Translations under genes and position numbers: made by a program
Notes under the pieces: model-generated
Seen by the model: only the letters and a program-made list of their open reading frames with translations
What the model was told of the DNA's origin: nothing
The model's database searches: none
Part shown: one piece after another, positions 49,817 to 60,980 of the stretch
How positions within the stretch are numbered: the first letter of the stretch is position 1
Layout: each line of letters begins with the position of its first letter
Assembly: GCA_019359155.1 (NCBI GenBank)
Contig: JAHHHV010000079.1
Coordinates: forward strand, 39,577 to 103,576
Source: Pegethrix bostrychoides GSE-TBD4-15B
Lineage (GTDB): Bacteria > Cyanobacteriota > Cyanobacteriia > Elainellales > Elainellaceae
Direction of reading: 5' to 3'
DNA: 64,000 nucleotides

Positions 49817-50883
49817 AGTGCAGATTTATTGAGCGTGCCAGCAGGGGCTTTGTATTCAATCAGCGTGGCCTGCTGACCCCGCCAGCGCGTCAGCCAATAT
49901 TGCGCCTGTCCCAGCATTTCGGGGAACTTGCCCAAAACGCAGAAAAAGGCGTAGAGCCAAGCCGCTGCCGCTGCATCCTGAAACTGCTGGCGATACTGAT
50001 AGACTTTCCAGAGCTGCCAAACATAGCCCAGCAGCAGCAGCAGACTTAACCCTCTAGTAAACGGCGCTAGACCCAATGCCAGTATCGGCACAAATAGCCC
50101 CCAGATCCAGCGACTCCTGGTTTCTTTGACCCGATAGCGCTCTGGCGTTGCTCCATGCAGCGCTGCCCCCGCTGCCATCGCCCAGCCGCCCCGTACGGTT
50201 CGCTTCCACCACTGGCCAAATTTCAGCATTGCCGCATCGTGCAGCGTCATGTCGGCCTCAATCCGCCGGATTTTCCAGCCCTGCTGTCGCAGCCGGACGC
50301 ACATTTCGGGTTCTTCTCCCGCGATTAAACTAGGGTTGTAGCCACCCACAGCCTGAATGGCGCTGACCCGCATCAGGGCATCGCCACCGCAGGCATCGGT
50401 TTCGCCAATCGCCGTGTTCCATTCCATATCCGCCAGTCGGTTGTAGGGTGAGGCTTCTGGGAAGCGCTCTCGCCGTCTGCCGCAAACTACGGCCAGCTTG
50501 GGATCGGCTGAGATAACCGCCAGCGCTCGGTCGATCCAATTGGGTAGCAGTTCGCAGTCACCGTCGATAAACTGCACGTACTCAATCTGGGGAAACTGCT
50601 CGACTAGGTGCTGAAAGCCAGTATTGCGACCGCGGGCCATCGTGAAAGGGATGGATAGATCCAGGCCAATTGTATGCACGCCCAGCGCCTGTGCCATCTC
50701 GACGCTGCCGTCTGTCGAACCGGAATCGACATAGACAATTGGCATTCCGGCAGGCAGCTGCGCTAACAGCGACTTGAGGCAGCGCACCAGCCGTTCACCC
50801 TCGTTGCGGCCAATGGCGACAACACCTATCTGGTTAGTTATCTGGCTCACTTGCAGCATCTCTCCCTGAAGTGCCCTTATCAT
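49813..50883 (-). CDS. Glycosyltransferase family 2, membrane-anchored
   Basis: This 356-residue protein has a GT-A core: GVVAIGRNEGERLVRCLKSL, IVYVDSGSTDGS and the DXD motif in YVQFIDGDCEL. A C-terminal hydrophobic region (GLFVPILALGLAPFTRGLSLLLLLG) likely anchors it in the membrane. The frame starts at ATG 50883, with an alternative ATG at 50859. It overlaps the epimerase start by 4 nt. Confidence 0.88.
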   Translation of the reverse strand: MIRALQGEMLQVSQITNQIGVVAIGRNEGERLVRCLKSLLAQLPAGMPIVYVDSGSTDGSVEMAQALGVHTIGLDLSIPFTMARGRNTGFQHLVEQFPQIEYVQFIDGDCELLPNWIDRALAVISADPKLAVVCGRRRERFPEASPYNRLADMEWNTAIGETDACGGDALMRVSAIQAVGGYNPSLIAGEEPEMCVRLRQQGWKIRRIEADMTLHDAAMLKFGQWWKRTVRGGWAMAAGAALHGATPERYRVKETRSRWIWGLFVPILALGLAPFTRGLSLLLLLGYVWQLWKVYQYRQQFQDAAAAAWLYAFFCVLGKFPEMLGQAQYWLTRWRGQQATLIEYKAPAGTLNKSAL

Positions 50884-50964
50884 ATCAAGCGGCTTGGCTC
50901 GATCTCTGTGTTAGCCGCAGAACAGTTTACGAAAGCTTTAGGCATCGCTGCGATTTGAGGGCCA

Positions 50965-52233
50965 TTAGCCAAGTGCCGATAAAGTCGGCAGAGATAAAGC
51001 TGGCGAGCTTGACAGGCGAGAGCCAGATTGCCGAACATAGCGACCAGAGTCCAGACTGTACTGCGCCAGCCAATCCTGACTTTCCAGCGACTGATCGACC
51101 CAATGGTTCACCAGATCAGCCCATTTCACTGGCAGCTGGAGGCTCTGCCAGGTTGTTTGCGTCGCTTCAGAAATTGCGCCGTAGAGAGCCGGGTCGTTCA
51201 AAATAGCGGTAACTTGTGCAGCAATTGCGGCAGCGTTCCCGGCTGGAAACAGCATGGCGTTCTGTTGATGCTGCAATTGCTGCAAGAACATGGGATGGTC
51301 AGAGGCAACAATCGGCGTGCGTGAGCAGAGCGCCTCAAAAATTGTCATCGGAAAACCCTCTGGATAGTCATGGCGGCTAGGCACCATAACCAAATCGGCA
51401 GAGCGCATCAGCGGAATGATTGTTTTGTTGCCGACCAGCCCTAAAAACTCGACGGATTCCGAGATCTGGAGCAGAGCTGCTTTTTGTTGCAGCTGCGCCA
51501 AGTCGCCTTTGCCAGCCATTTTGAGCTGTACCGACAGATTCTGCGTTTTCAGTTGAGCCACGGCTTCCATCACATCACCGATGCCTTTGGACTCCGTCAT
51601 TGCGCCGACATAAACCAACGTGCGGGCTGGTTGCTCCGGTGCAGCTGAGAGCGTTTTAGCTGGATAGTCGGCGGGTGTGATTGTATGCGGCCAGTCCCAG
51701 GGAATTAGCTTGCTGGAGCTAACTCCGATTCCGCTCAGTGACTCAGTTGCCGTAATGCCGTGATTGCCAATCCACTGAACGTTGGGATGATTCAGAGCTT
51801 TAGTAAGCTGAAGATTGCGTAGCTTTGCTCGTACCGCCTTGGGCGAAAAACCTTTGGGAAGCGTGAAGGAGTCAGCAAACATAGCCAGGGTAGGCACTTG
51901 GCGACTGTTAGCCCAGCTCAAAATCTCGCGGACTGGCATATTTAAGATCAGATGCGTCGGCTGGTAGGCCGCAATTTTTTGAATAACTATATTAAAGTCA
52001 ACGTCATGCTGAAATCCAGCTCCGATCGCCCGTACGCCATTGGTCAAACGTTCGTCGTAAGGCTGCTCGGTTTTGCAGCAGAGCAATGCAATCTCTTCAG
52101 TGCGCCTTCCGATGGCGGCTACTGCATCAACCGAATATTCTTGGGCGTAATAAGTCTCGTCTTGACCTGCCGCAAATCGCTGTACAGCCTCTCGATAATC
52201 GCCCGCATACTGCACAATCAAAATTCGCATCAT
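50965..52233 (-). CDS. Glycosyltransferase family 4
   Basis: This 422-residue protein has the GT-B pattern. The C-terminal EGFPMTIFEALCSRTPIVAS gives the EX7E motif, and LVYVGAMTESKGIGDVMEAV is the usual second-domain start. The N-terminal MRILIVQYAGDYREAVQRF differs from the neighbours. Adjacent ATGs at 52233 and 52230 are alternative starts. It is the upstream gene of the minus-strand exopolysaccharide block. Confidence 0.86.
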   Translation of the reverse strand: MMRILIVQYAGDYREAVQRFAAGQDETYYAQEYSVDAVAAIGRRTEEIALLCCKTEQPYDERLTNGVRAIGAGFQHDVDFNIVIQKIAAYQPTHLILNMPVREILSWANSRQVPTLAMFADSFTLPKGFSPKAVRAKLRNLQLTKALNHPNVQWIGNHGITATESLSGIGVSSSKLIPWDWPHTITPADYPAKTLSAAPEQPARTLVYVGAMTESKGIGDVMEAVAQLKTQNLSVQLKMAGKGDLAQLQQKAALLQISESVEFLGLVGNKTIIPLMRSADLVMVPSRHDYPEGFPMTIFEALCSRTPIVASDHPMFLQQLQHQQNAMLFPAGNAAAIAAQVTAILNDPALYGAISEATQTTWQSLQLPVKWADLVNHWVDQSLESQDWLAQYSLDSGRYVRQSGSRLSSSPALSLPTLSALG

Positions 52234-52388
52234 CTGCTAGCTCCTGTCAGGACTTAAGACATACTCCCTTCGTAGCCTAGTCGATGAGATAGTGATATCA
52301 GGCACCCGAAACGTGAGTTAATCGTCTTTTCAAGCTTAGATAAAGCTTTGACAAGGCACAATCCTGGTTCCGGGAACAGGACGAGCTG

Positions 52389-53447
52389 CTAGGGATAAAA
52401 GCTAAGGCTCGGCAAACCCAGCGTCTCGGCCCAGCCCATCATAATATTTAGGCATTGAATCGCCTGTCCGGCCTGCCCTTTAATCAGGTTGTCGATGGCT
52501 GACATGACGATTACCCGGTCGGTGCGCGGGTCAGTTTCGATGCCGATGTAGCAGAGGTTGGTGCCGCTTGCCCATTTGGTTTGGGGGAATATACCAGACG
52601 GCAGAACGCGCACCCAGGGAGAGTTGCGGTAGAAGGCGTTGAAGATGGTGATCAGGTCATCGCGCACCAGCCCTGGATCGCGGAGCGTCGCGTAGACCGT
52701 GGAGAGAATGCCGCGCACCATCGGGATTAGATGCGGCGTAAACTGCACCATCACCTCATGTCCAGCTAGCTCGCTGCAAACTTGCTCAATTTCCGGCGTA
52801 TGCCGATGTCGCGCTACGCCGTAAGCCGCTACCGACTGATCGGCTTCGGCCAGCAGCATATTCACCGCCGCCTTGCGACCTGCGCCGGAGAGTCCGGTCT
52901 TGGAGTCGATAATTGCAGTTTCCGAGACAATCAGTCCCTGCTTGAGCAGCGGCGAGAGCGCCAGCAGACTGGCCGTACAGTGACAGCCTGCACAGCCGAC
53001 GAGCTGCGCCCCGGCCAGCTGCTCGCGGTAGAGTTCGGGCAGGCCATAGACGGCGGTTTCGGCTAGCTCGCGGTCATTGCGCGTTTTGCCATACCAAGTT
53101 TCGTAGGTGCTCAGGTCGGTGAAGCGGTAGTCGGCGGAGAGATCGAGTACCTTGCAGCCTTTGGCTAGCAGCGTCGGAGCCATGTCGCAGGCCAGACCGT
53201 TGGGCAGAGACAAAAACACCACCTGACAGCACTCGGCAATCTTGTCGAGGTCGATCGGTTCAATCATCAGGCTGAGCTGCGGCCCGACATGCGGATAGAG
53301 ATCGCTGTAGGGTTTGCCCGCGCTGCTGTCGCCGCCCATATAGACCAGCTCTAGCTTCGGGTGATCCTGTAAAAGACGCACTAGCTGCACGCCGCCGTAG
53401 CCCGACGCGCCGACAATACCCACTGATATGCGTCCTGAATCGCCCAT
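52389..53447 (-). CDS. argC: N-acetyl-gamma-glutamyl-phosphate reductase
   Basis: This 352-residue enzyme reduces N-acetylglutamyl phosphate in arginine synthesis. The N-terminal [17 protein letters not shown] is the NADP fold motif. The active-site region is [14 protein letters not shown], where family members usually have a GCYPT-type motif. Cys is kept, but the Tyr and Pro after it are changed to His and Cys. The C-terminal [17 protein letters not shown] segment is normal. It is divergent from ribBA across about 257 bp. No other arg gene is in the window. Confidence 0.93.
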   Translation of the reverse strand: MGDSGRISVGIVGASGYGGVQLVRLLQDHPKLELVYMGGDSSAGKPYSDLYPHVGPQLSLMIEPIDLDKIAECCQVVFLSLPNGLACDMAPTLLAKGCKVLDLSADYRFTDLSTYETWYGKTRNDRELAETAVYGLPELYREQLAGAQLVGCAGCHCTASLLALSPLLKQGLIVSETAIIDSKTGLSGAGRKAAVNMLLAEADQSVAAYGVARHRHTPEIEQVCSELAGHEVMVQFTPHLIPMVRGILSTVYATLRDPGLVRDDLITIFNAFYRNSPWVRVLPSGIFPQTKWASGTNLCYIGIETDPRTDRVIVMSAIDNLIKGQAGQAIQCLNIMMGWAETLGLPSLSFYP

Positions 53448-53704
53448 GATCTTCTCTAGTCCATGCGGTTAGTAGCAATAACAATAGAGTAACTGGGTAG
53501 CTACGTCTATCTGGCAAGCAGCATTTTAAGCCCAAGCTTCATGTTCGTCAGTATCGGGGACTGCGATCGAGTTTAGCGATTGGGCAAGCCGAAGAGGCAG
53601 CGGGAAAGACGTTAAAATTAAAAGCAGGTAACGATTAATAAAGTTGATAACAAAAGTTTTTGACTGCCTCAAGCTTTCGATCTATCGCTGCGTAGGATCT
53701 AACT

Positions 53705-55459
53705 GTGGAACCGCTTCATTCTCATGGGCTGGCGAGTGGGCTATCGGCTCAGCCTTCTGTCTTTGATTCAATTGATGCCGCGCTTAGCGACCTGAAGGCC
53801 GGACGCTCGATTGTGGTCGTGGATGACGAAAACCGCGAGAACGAGGGCGACGTGATCTGCGCCGCTCAATTTGCCACGCCGGACATGATCAACTTCATGG
53901 CGGTCGAGGCGCGCGGCTTGATCTGTCTGGCGATGACGGGCGAACGGCTCGATCAGCTGGATCTACCGCTGATGGTCAGCCATAAGGCCGACGAAAACGA
54001 GCAGACGGCTTTTACAGTCAGCATCGACGGCGCTTTGCATCTGGGTGTCGGCACCGGCATTTCGGCTGAAGACCGCGCCCGCACGATCCAGCTAACGCTC
54101 AACCCCAATGCCCAACCCAGCGATCTGCGCCGACCAGGGCATATTTTCCCGCTGCGAGCCAAGGCGGGCGGCGTTTTGAAACGGGCAGGCCATACCGAGG
54201 CCGGGGTTGATCTAGCACAGATGGCTGGACTCTATCCCGCCGCCGTGATCTGCGAAATTCAAAACTCAGACGGCTCAATGGCACGACTGCCAGAGCTAAT
54301 CGAATATGCCAAACGGCACGACCTAAAGCTGATCAGCATTGCCGATTTGATCAGCTATCGGCTCCAGCATGAGCGGTTTGTGCAGCGCGAGGCGGTAGCA
54401 AATCTGCCCAGCCAGTTTGGTCACTTTCAGGTTTACGGCTATCGCAACTCCCTGGACAACAGCGAGCATATTGCAATTGTCAAAGGCGATCCGGCCAGCT
54501 TCAAAGATCAGAGTGTTATGGTGCGGGTGCATTCCGAATGCCTGACGGGGGACGCGATTGGTTCGCTGCGCTGTGACTGCCGATTGCAGCTTCAGGCAGC
54601 GCTGAAGATGATCGAAAATGCAGGGCGGGGCGTGGTGGTCTATCTGCGGCAAGAAGGGCGCGGGATTGGGCTGGTGAACAAGCTCAAAGCCTACTCGCTG
54701 CAAGATCTGGGGCTGGATACGGTCGAGGCGAACGAGCGGCTGGGCTTCTCGGCAGATCAGCGCAACTATGGGGTTGGGGCACAGATTCTCAACGATTTGG
54801 GCGTGCAGAAGTTTTGCTTGATTACCAACAACCCGCGCAAAATTGCCGGACTCAAGGGCTATGGCCTGGAAATGGTCAGCCGCGTGCCCTTGCTGATTGA
54901 AGCAACCTCTTACAATGCCGAATATCTGGCCACCAAAGCCGAAAAGCTGGGGCATCTGCTGCTGCGAACCTATCTGGTGACGGTGGCGATTCAGTGGCAA
55001 GACGGGCTGCCATCGGTGACAGAGCGCTACGAGCGGCTGGAGAAAATTCGGCATCTGGCCGACCAGCATAATCTGCTGCTGCAAGAGGAGGCGCGTTCGC
55101 TGGCTACTGCGCTGTTTGGGCAGGCAACGCTGACGTTTCATCTCGGCTTTGATCAGGTTGAGTTAGCCAGTTTAGACTGGTATCAGCAGCCCGATCATCC
55201 TTATGTGAAGGCAATCGCGCAGATCTTAGACGGTTTGGCAGAGTGGAACTCTATCGAGCGGCTGGAATTCCTGATCTCGACGGGCGGCGATCCACTGCTG
55301 AATTTGCAGGTGCAGCTCGACCGCCAGATTTTCCCGCTGGATCATCAGGCTGATTCGATTCGCCCCTCAGCGCTCTGTGCCGATTTGCAAACCCAGCGCA
55401 TCTACGTGTTCTCTACCCATCTGCCAGACTCAGCAGGCTCCAGCGTCCGGGGAACCTGA
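53705..55459 (+). CDS. ribBA: Bifunctional RibBA with C-terminal extension
   Basis: This 584-residue protein fuses DHBP synthase (RibB) and GTP cyclohydrolase II (RibA) of riboflavin synthesis. RibB motifs: [15 protein letters not shown] and [10 protein letters not shown]. RibA motifs: zinc Cys set in [34 protein letters not shown], and [14 protein letters not shown] at 53705 is the only sensible start. The last about 140 residues form an extra domain found in cyanobacterial RibBA, of unknown role. Its final 58 bp overlap the convergent MATE gene. No FMN riboswitch was seen upstream. Confidence 0.94.
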   Translation: MEPLHSHGLASGLSAQPSVFDSIDAALSDLKAGRSIVVVDDENRENEGDVICAAQFATPDMINFMAVEARGLICLAMTGERLDQLDLPLMVSHKADENEQTAFTVSIDGALHLGVGTGISAEDRARTIQLTLNPNAQPSDLRRPGHIFPLRAKAGGVLKRAGHTEAGVDLAQMAGLYPAAVICEIQNSDGSMARLPELIEYAKRHDLKLISIADLISYRLQHERFVQREAVANLPSQFGHFQVYGYRNSLDNSEHIAIVKGDPASFKDQSVMVRVHSECLTGDAIGSLRCDCRLQLQAALKMIENAGRGVVVYLRQEGRGIGLVNKLKAYSLQDLGLDTVEANERLGFSADQRNYGVGAQILNDLGVQKFCLITNNPRKIAGLKGYGLEMVSRVPLLIEATSYNAEYLATKAEKLGHLLLRTYLVTVAIQWQDGLPSVTERYERLEKIRHLADQHNLLLQEEARSLATALFGQATLTFHLGFDQVELASLDWYQQPDHPYVKAIAQILDGLAEWNSIERLEFLISTGGDPLLNLQVQLDRQIFPLDHQADSIRPSALCADLQTQRIYVFSTHLPDSAGSSVRGT

Positions 55460-56802
55460 GTGCCTAGCAGCAGCACTCTAGCCGCCATGAACACCGCGAG
55501 CCCTAGCCAGAGCAGATGCGGCGCTTGCAGATTCCAGGCCAAGACGGCAATCGGCGCAAACCCCAGCAGGCTGGAGAGCAAGGCCGCGTTTCGCAGCGTC
55601 GCGCCTTCGGCCAGCCCCAAAAAATAGCCGTCCAGCATAAAGGCTAGTGAGCCAAAGCCCAGAATCGGCAGCAGCCACCAGACATCCTGGCTGACCAGTC
55701 GCAGCACCTCGACATGGTTGGTCAGCAGGCCAAACAGCGACGGGAACAGCACAAATACCAGCGCAAAGCTGCTCCCCACCAGCAAACTAATGCCGCCCGC
55801 TAGCCGCACCAAAAACCAGAGTGGCTGGCGGTTGCCCTGACCATAAAGCTGTCCCGTCAGGCTTTCGGTGGCGAAGGCCAAGCCGTCGATCAGGTACACT
55901 GCGAGGCTGAAAACCTGGAGCAGCAGGGCATTTTCGGTCAGGAGCAGCGTGCTGATGGCGGCGCTAAGGCTGGTAAAGGCCGAGAAAGTGGAGAGAAAAG
56001 CCAGCGTTCGGATGAAGATATTGCCGTTTAGCCTTAGGGTTTGCTGAAGCGCGGCGGCGTTCCCAAGCTGCGGCAGGGCAATTTGCAGCTCGCGCCAAGC
56101 GATTAAACGGCCAGCCAGCATCAGCCCCAGCCCCGCCATCAGATATTGACTTGCCACAATCGCCCAGCCTGCACCTGCGCTATTCCAGCCCTGCTGCGTA
56201 ATCAGGAAATAGTCGAGCAGAATATTGGTGCCGTTGCCGACTGCCGAAATCAGCAAAACCTGACCGCTTTTTTCCTGCCCCAGCAGCCAGCCCAGCAGCA
56301 CAAAATTGAGCAGCGTCGCCGGAGCCGCCCAGATGCGAGCGTCATAGTAAGCCTGTCCAGCCGCCTTAATGGCCGGTTCGGCGCTGAGCAGGGCAAAGCC
56401 CAAGTCGCGAATCGGATGCTGCAACAGCAAAATCAGCACCCCCAGCCCGATCGCAATCAGCCCGTTGCGGAAGCCAACCAGCAGCACGGCAGCTCGATCG
56501 TCGCGTCCAACTGCCTGAGCTGTCACGCCAGTTGTGCCCATCCGCAAAAAGCTGAGCGTCCGGTAGAGGTAGTTGAACAGCACCGAGGCCAGCGTCACGC
56601 CCGCCAGATGCTGGATTTCGCCCAGATGCCCCAAAAACGCGACGCTGATTAAGCCTGCCAACGGCACGGTCAAATTCGAGAGAATGTTGACGCTGGCGAG
56701 CTGCAAAAACCTCTGAATCAGGGCTTGATTCGATTCGAGAGACCGTTCAGGCTGGAGTTCGGGCTGGAGTTCGGGCTGGAGTTCGGGCTGGGCTGGGTAC
56801 AT
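55402..56802 (-). CDS. MATE-family efflux transporter
   Basis: This 466-residue protein has about twelve membrane helices of the MATE/DinF type. It begins with a QPEL tandem repeat (three 12-bp copies, 56751-56786) before [41 protein letters not shown] sequence in the first helices. It likely exports small organic compounds by ion antiport. The last 19 codons overlap ribBA on the opposite strand. Confidence 0.88.
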   Translation of the reverse strand: MYPAQPELQPELQPELQPERSLESNQALIQRFLQLASVNILSNLTVPLAGLISVAFLGHLGEIQHLAGVTLASVLFNYLYRTLSFLRMGTTGVTAQAVGRDDRAAVLLVGFRNGLIAIGLGVLILLLQHPIRDLGFALLSAEPAIKAAGQAYYDARIWAAPATLLNFVLLGWLLGQEKSGQVLLISAVGNGTNILLDYFLITQQGWNSAGAGWAIVASQYLMAGLGLMLAGRLIAWRELQIALPQLGNAAALQQTLRLNGNIFIRTLAFLSTFSAFTSLSAAISTLLLTENALLLQVFSLAVYLIDGLAFATESLTGQLYGQGNRQPLWFLVRLAGGISLLVGSSFALVFVLFPSLFGLLTNHVEVLRLVSQDVWWLLPILGFGSLAFMLDGYFLGLAEGATLRNAALLSSLLGFAPIAVLAWNLQAPHLLWLGLAVFMAARVLLLGTQVPRTLEPAESGRWVENT

Positions 56803-56882
56803 GCGCTCACGCGAGGGAATCGGAAAATCAAAAATTTGCCAGATTGTTGTCTAAAGCTTGCTACGAAGCTGCCCAAAGCTCG

Positions 56883-57473
56883 CTACGAAGCCCGCCGCCT
56901 CGGCTCAGCTAACATCTGCGCGGCCAAAATGCCGCCCAAGAAGCCAAACAGATGGCCTTGCCAGGAGATGCCGATCTGCCCCGGCAACACGCCCCAAATC
57001 ATGCCGCCATAGAGCAGCCCGACGAGCAGCGACATGGCAATCGAGCCGAAGCTGCGCTCAAAATAGCCCCGCGACAGCAGAAATCCAAGATAGCCAAACA
57101 CCAGGCCACTTGCCCCAATATGCACCGTCCAAGGCGGCGCGAACAGCCAGGTTCCCAACCCCGCCACCAGCGTCACGATGATTGTGACTGGCCAGAAATC
57201 GCGGGTGCGTCGCAGCATCACTAGCCAGCCTAGGATCACAAACGGCACCGTGTTAGCCATCAGGTGCAGCAAACTGCCGTGCAAAAATGGCGCAAACAGA
57301 ATGCCGCGCAGCCCCACAATCGAACGCGGTCTAATCCCAAACTGATCCAACGCTCCGCCCAGAAACAGATCGAGGATCTCGATTGCCCACATCAGACCAA
57401 CAAACCCGACCAAAATCCCAATCTGTGCTCTGACCTCGCCGACTAGACCCTTTGCTTCGTCGCTCCGATTCAT
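56883..57473 (-). CDS. Rhomboid-family intramembrane serine protease
   Basis: This 196-residue membrane protein has six predicted helices. The catalytic Ser is in GASGLVFGYLGFLL and the His in SWQGHLFGFLGG, which matches active rhomboids. A FLHGSLLHLMANTVPFVILG segment corresponds to the usual HLxxN region. Substrates are unknown. It lies 80 bp upstream of the MATE gene on the same strand. Confidence 0.9.
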   Translation of the reverse strand: MNRSDEAKGLVGEVRAQIGILVGFVGLMWAIEILDLFLGGALDQFGIRPRSIVGLRGILFAPFLHGSLLHLMANTVPFVILGWLVMLRRTRDFWPVTIIVTLVAGLGTWLFAPPWTVHIGASGLVFGYLGFLLSRGYFERSFGSIAMSLLVGLLYGGMIWGVLPGQIGISWQGHLFGFLGGILAAQMLAEPRRRAS

Positions 57474-57607
57474 GGATTACCCTGCTCCTATGCCGCTGAA
57501 GACTGCCGAGATTGAATCTATTCTAGCCAGCAGCCTCAGAATCTCAGTAGCCCGAAAATTGGCTGTTTGTGCTTGAGAGGATGGCGGGCTAAGGGGATTG
57601 TCATGTC

Positions 57608-60600
57608 TCAGCCTGTATTTCGCATCCCGGCAGCGATGCCGTTGATCGTCAGCAGCGCCCCGCGCAGCAGCTCACCCCGGCTGTAGCGTGAGCGAATCAC
57701 GCCCGAAGCAGAACTCATCTTGTGCTGCCGCAGCCGCTTGATCAGCGACACCTGCAAAAAGCCCAGCGGCATAATCGTATTGTTACGCAGCACCACCGAA
57801 CGCTGAAGGTCGGGATCGCCGTCCAGCAGCCGCTCATGGCCGGTAACTGCCAGCACCAGATCGCGGGTGAGGTAGAACTCGTTGGCGATTTGCTCAAACA
57901 CTTTTTCCAAGCGCTCGCGGTCTTCCGGGTGACTGAGTTCGTTGACATAGTGCGAGGCAATCCGCAGATCGACCTTAGAGAGCGTCATTTCGCACTTTGA
58001 GATCACCATTTTGAAGAACGGCCACTTGTAGTAGAAGTAGCGCAGCAGCTTCAGGTTTTCCTGGGGCGCTTCTTCGACAAAGCTCTGGATCGCTGTGCCC
58101 ACACCGTACCAGGAGGGTAGCAAAAACCGCGTCTGCGTCCAGCTAAATACCCAGGGAATCGCCCGCAGCCCGGAAATATCCTTCTTGCCGCCACCGCGCC
58201 TTGCCGGACGCGAGCTGATCTGGAGCTGGCTGATTTCTTCGATCGGCGTCACCTGCATGAAGAAATCGATGAAGTCAGGCTGCTCGTAGATCAGATTGCG
58301 GTAATGCGCCCGCGAACGCGCTGCCAGATCCTCCATGATTTCGTGCCAGGGCTGGATATCGTCAAAGCTGCTGCGGAGCAGGCTGGCCTGCAAAACAGCG
58401 GTGGTGACGGTTTCCAGGTTGTAGAGCGCTAGCTCTGGCAGGTTGTACTTGGAGGCTAGGACTTCGCCCTGCTCGGTGATCTTCACCCGCCCATCGATGC
58501 TGCGTCCGGGCTGCGCCAGAATTGCGTCGTAGGCGGGGCCGCCGCCTCTGCCCACCGAGCCGCCGCGCCCGTGGAAGATCCGCAGGGCGATGCCGTACTG
58601 TTCGGCAATGGCCTGCAAAGACTGCTGAGCCTTGTGGATTTCCCAGTTGCTGCTCAGGAAGCCGGAGTCTTTATTGCTGTCCGAGTAGCCCAGCATGATT
58701 TCCTGCAGGGGTTGATGTGCCGGATCCTCTGGAGCGCTGTGGCCACCCCTGAGCAAATCGCGGTAGAGCGGCAGTTCAAAGAGCTGGCTCATCACGGCGG
58801 GAGCGCGCTGCAGGTCTTCGACGGTTTCAAATAGCGGCACGACTAAGAGACTGCCCGTACCCGTCGCCGGATCATAGAGTCCGGCTTCTTTAGCCAGCAG
58901 CAGCACCTCCAGCAAATCGCTGACATGGTGACTCATGCTGATCACGTAGGTCTGGCAGATTTCGGAACCAAACTCTTGCTGGAGCTTGTGAATCATCCGA
59001 AACGTCTGGATCGTCTCCTGCGCTTTCGCCGAGAACGATAGCTCGTAGGGGATCAGCGGTCGGCGGGTTTGCAGCTCGGTGGCCAGCCAGATCGTTTTCT
59101 CAGATTCGCTCAGCTCGTTGTAAGGGCGCGGCAGAATTTGCAGATATTCAATCAGCTCGCTCAGCGTGTCGGAATGGCAGGAGCTTTCCTGGCGCACGTC
59201 GAGGTTGGCCAAATTGAAGCCGTAGATTTCTACCTGGCAGATCAAATGCTCCAGCTCGCGGCTTTGCAGGCCGGTTTCTTGAAGGTTGTGCTGAATTAGC
59301 ACTAGCTCTGCGAGAAACGCCTTGCCTGAGGCATAGACCGTGGCCGGGTTCACCTCCGGAATTTCCGGCGGGTAATCGCTGCTGTAGAGCTGATAGCTGC
59401 GCGCCTGCGTATTTTCTAAGCGCTTCTGGATATAGGCCAGCTTCAGGCGGTACGGCTCCTGACGGTATCGGATCGCCAGCTGCTCATAGACTTCCGGGAT
59501 CTGGGCTTGATCCTGCTCCAGCGACTCGAGCAAGTCCGGCAGCACGTCGCTCCAGTGCAGCGACATGCTCAGCAGATTCGTCAGCCGCTTCACCGAGTCG
59601 ATATATTTGCCCAGCACCAGATTCCGCTGATAGCTGGCGGTTTTCCAAGTGATATCAGGCGTGACCGAGGGGTTGCCGTCCCGGTCAGAGCCAACCCAGG
59701 AGCCAAACTGACAGAAGTTATGCGGCGGCGGACGCAGATTGGGGAAGGTCGAATTCAGCGCCCGACAGAATCGCTGATGCAGCAGCGGAATCGTGTCAAA
59801 CAGCACCTCTTGGAAGTAGTGCAGCGCATAGTCCACCTCGTCGAGCACGGTCGGCTTGAACTGATGCAGCTCGTCGGTGCGCCACCAGAGCCGAATCTCG
59901 TCGGTGAGCTGCTGCCGCAAATCTTCCATTTCCCAAGACGAAGACAGCCCCATCGTCTGCAAGCTCTCTTCGGCCTGATCCATCTGCCGCAGGATCTTGG
60001 CGACCCGGCGCTGCTTGTCGCGGATCGTGTGCCGCACAATTTCGGTGGGGTGAGCTGTAAACACCAGCCGCACGTCTAGATTGTCGATCAGCTTTTGGAT
60101 CTGACCGGGTGGCACGTTAAACCGCTTCAGTTTGGGGAAGAGGGCTTGCAGCGTCGGGACTTGGCGCACCGGAGCCTGTAAGTTTTTCTCCAGCTGATCG
60201 GCCTGCGGATTGCCCATCGCCTCTTCGTTGTCGGGGGAAGCTTCACCGCTGAAAATCGAGCTTTGGTCGGCCTGCTCGTAGGCAGCGCGATACTGCTGCT
60301 GCTGGCCGCGCTGCTCATAGTGCTGCTCGACAATGTTAATCAGCTGAAAGTAGAGTGCAAAGGCGCGAGCCGCCCGGATCGCTTCGTTTAAGTCCAGGTT
60401 TTCAATTACGCTCAGCACGGCAGCCTTCTCAGCCCGGAAGGCATCCCCTTCTACCGAACGAATCGAGCGCAACTGCCGCAGCAGATCCACTAAAGTTTGG
60501 CCACACTCCTGCTGAAGTACCGACTCCCACAGGTCTTCAACAATCTTGAGACGATGCCGTAAAAACAAATCTGAGGCCGAATCTGGAGTCAACTCCTGGA

Positions 60601-60697
60601 TGTTTTTCTCCTCAACTACTGTGCCGGATTGGAACAGACCGGATTGAACCGTGCCCGACTGAGACGCATCATCTGAGGATTGGAGGGTTGAACTCAT
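57608..60697 (-). CDS. ppc: Phosphoenolpyruvate carboxylase
   Basis: This 1029-residue enzyme carboxylates PEP to oxaloacetate, the main anaplerotic reaction in cyanobacteria. Motifs are complete: [47 protein letters not shown], and the C-terminal MRNTG. An insert (about residues 145-185) in the N-terminal domain and a 40-residue leader before the conserved start are cyanobacterial features. It is divergent from the recombinase-like gene. Confidence 0.97.
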   Translation of the reverse strand: MSSTLQSSDDASQSGTVQSGLFQSGTVVEEKNIQELTPDSASDLFLRHRLKIVEDLWESVLQQECGQTLVDLLRQLRSIRSVEGDAFRAEKAAVLSVIENLDLNEAIRAARAFALYFQLINIVEQHYEQRGQQQQYRAAYEQADQSSIFSGEASPDNEEAMGNPQADQLEKNLQAPVRQVPTLQALFPKLKRFNVPPGQIQKLIDNLDVRLVFTAHPTEIVRHTIRDKQRRVAKILRQMDQAEESLQTMGLSSSWEMEDLRQQLTDEIRLWWRTDELHQFKPTVLDEVDYALHYFQEVLFDTIPLLHQRFCRALNSTFPNLRPPPHNFCQFGSWVGSDRDGNPSVTPDITWKTASYQRNLVLGKYIDSVKRLTNLLSMSLHWSDVLPDLLESLEQDQAQIPEVYEQLAIRYRQEPYRLKLAYIQKRLENTQARSYQLYSSDYPPEIPEVNPATVYASGKAFLAELVLIQHNLQETGLQSRELEHLICQVEIYGFNLANLDVRQESSCHSDTLSELIEYLQILPRPYNELSESEKTIWLATELQTRRPLIPYELSFSAKAQETIQTFRMIHKLQQEFGSEICQTYVISMSHHVSDLLEVLLLAKEAGLYDPATGTGSLLVVPLFETVEDLQRAPAVMSQLFELPLYRDLLRGGHSAPEDPAHQPLQEIMLGYSDSNKDSGFLSSNWEIHKAQQSLQAIAEQYGIALRIFHGRGGSVGRGGGPAYDAILAQPGRSIDGRVKITEQGEVLASKYNLPELALYNLETVTTAVLQASLLRSSFDDIQPWHEIMEDLAARSRAHYRNLIYEQPDFIDFFMQVTPIEEISQLQISSRPARRGGGKKDISGLRAIPWVFSWTQTRFLLPSWYGVGTAIQSFVEEAPQENLKLLRYFYYKWPFFKMVISKCEMTLSKVDLRIASHYVNELSHPEDRERLEKVFEQIANEFYLTRDLVLAVTGHERLLDGDPDLQRSVVLRNNTIMPLGFLQVSLIKRLRQHKMSSASGVIRSRYSRGELLRGALLTINGIAAGMRNTG

Positions 60698-60980
60698 GGT
60701 TTATCCTGGCAAGATCATTCGCTAATTTTATGGGTTTTGCTGCCGTAAAGATAGATTGAATCAGGTTTATCTAGACTGACCTGTAGCAAGGCTAACCGAC
60801 AATAGCGCTGGTCTGACCAAACCCGGTTCGATGAGCCAGCTGGCCTGTTTTAAGCCTATAATTTCTCATATTTCATGGCTTTATCTAGTCATCAGAGCGC
60901 CTCAAAAAACAGTGTCGTAGAAAACAGTTACTCGAACAGCTGTCGGCATCTCACCTGTCGCTAAGCCAATTGCCATTCCC

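Noticed and set aside
52360..52385. Imperfect palindrome near the argC end
   Set aside because: Short, mismatched, no T run; not convincing as a terminator.
53448..53704. Possible FMN riboswitch before ribBA
   Set aside because: The conserved RFN-element sequence blocks are not seen in this region.
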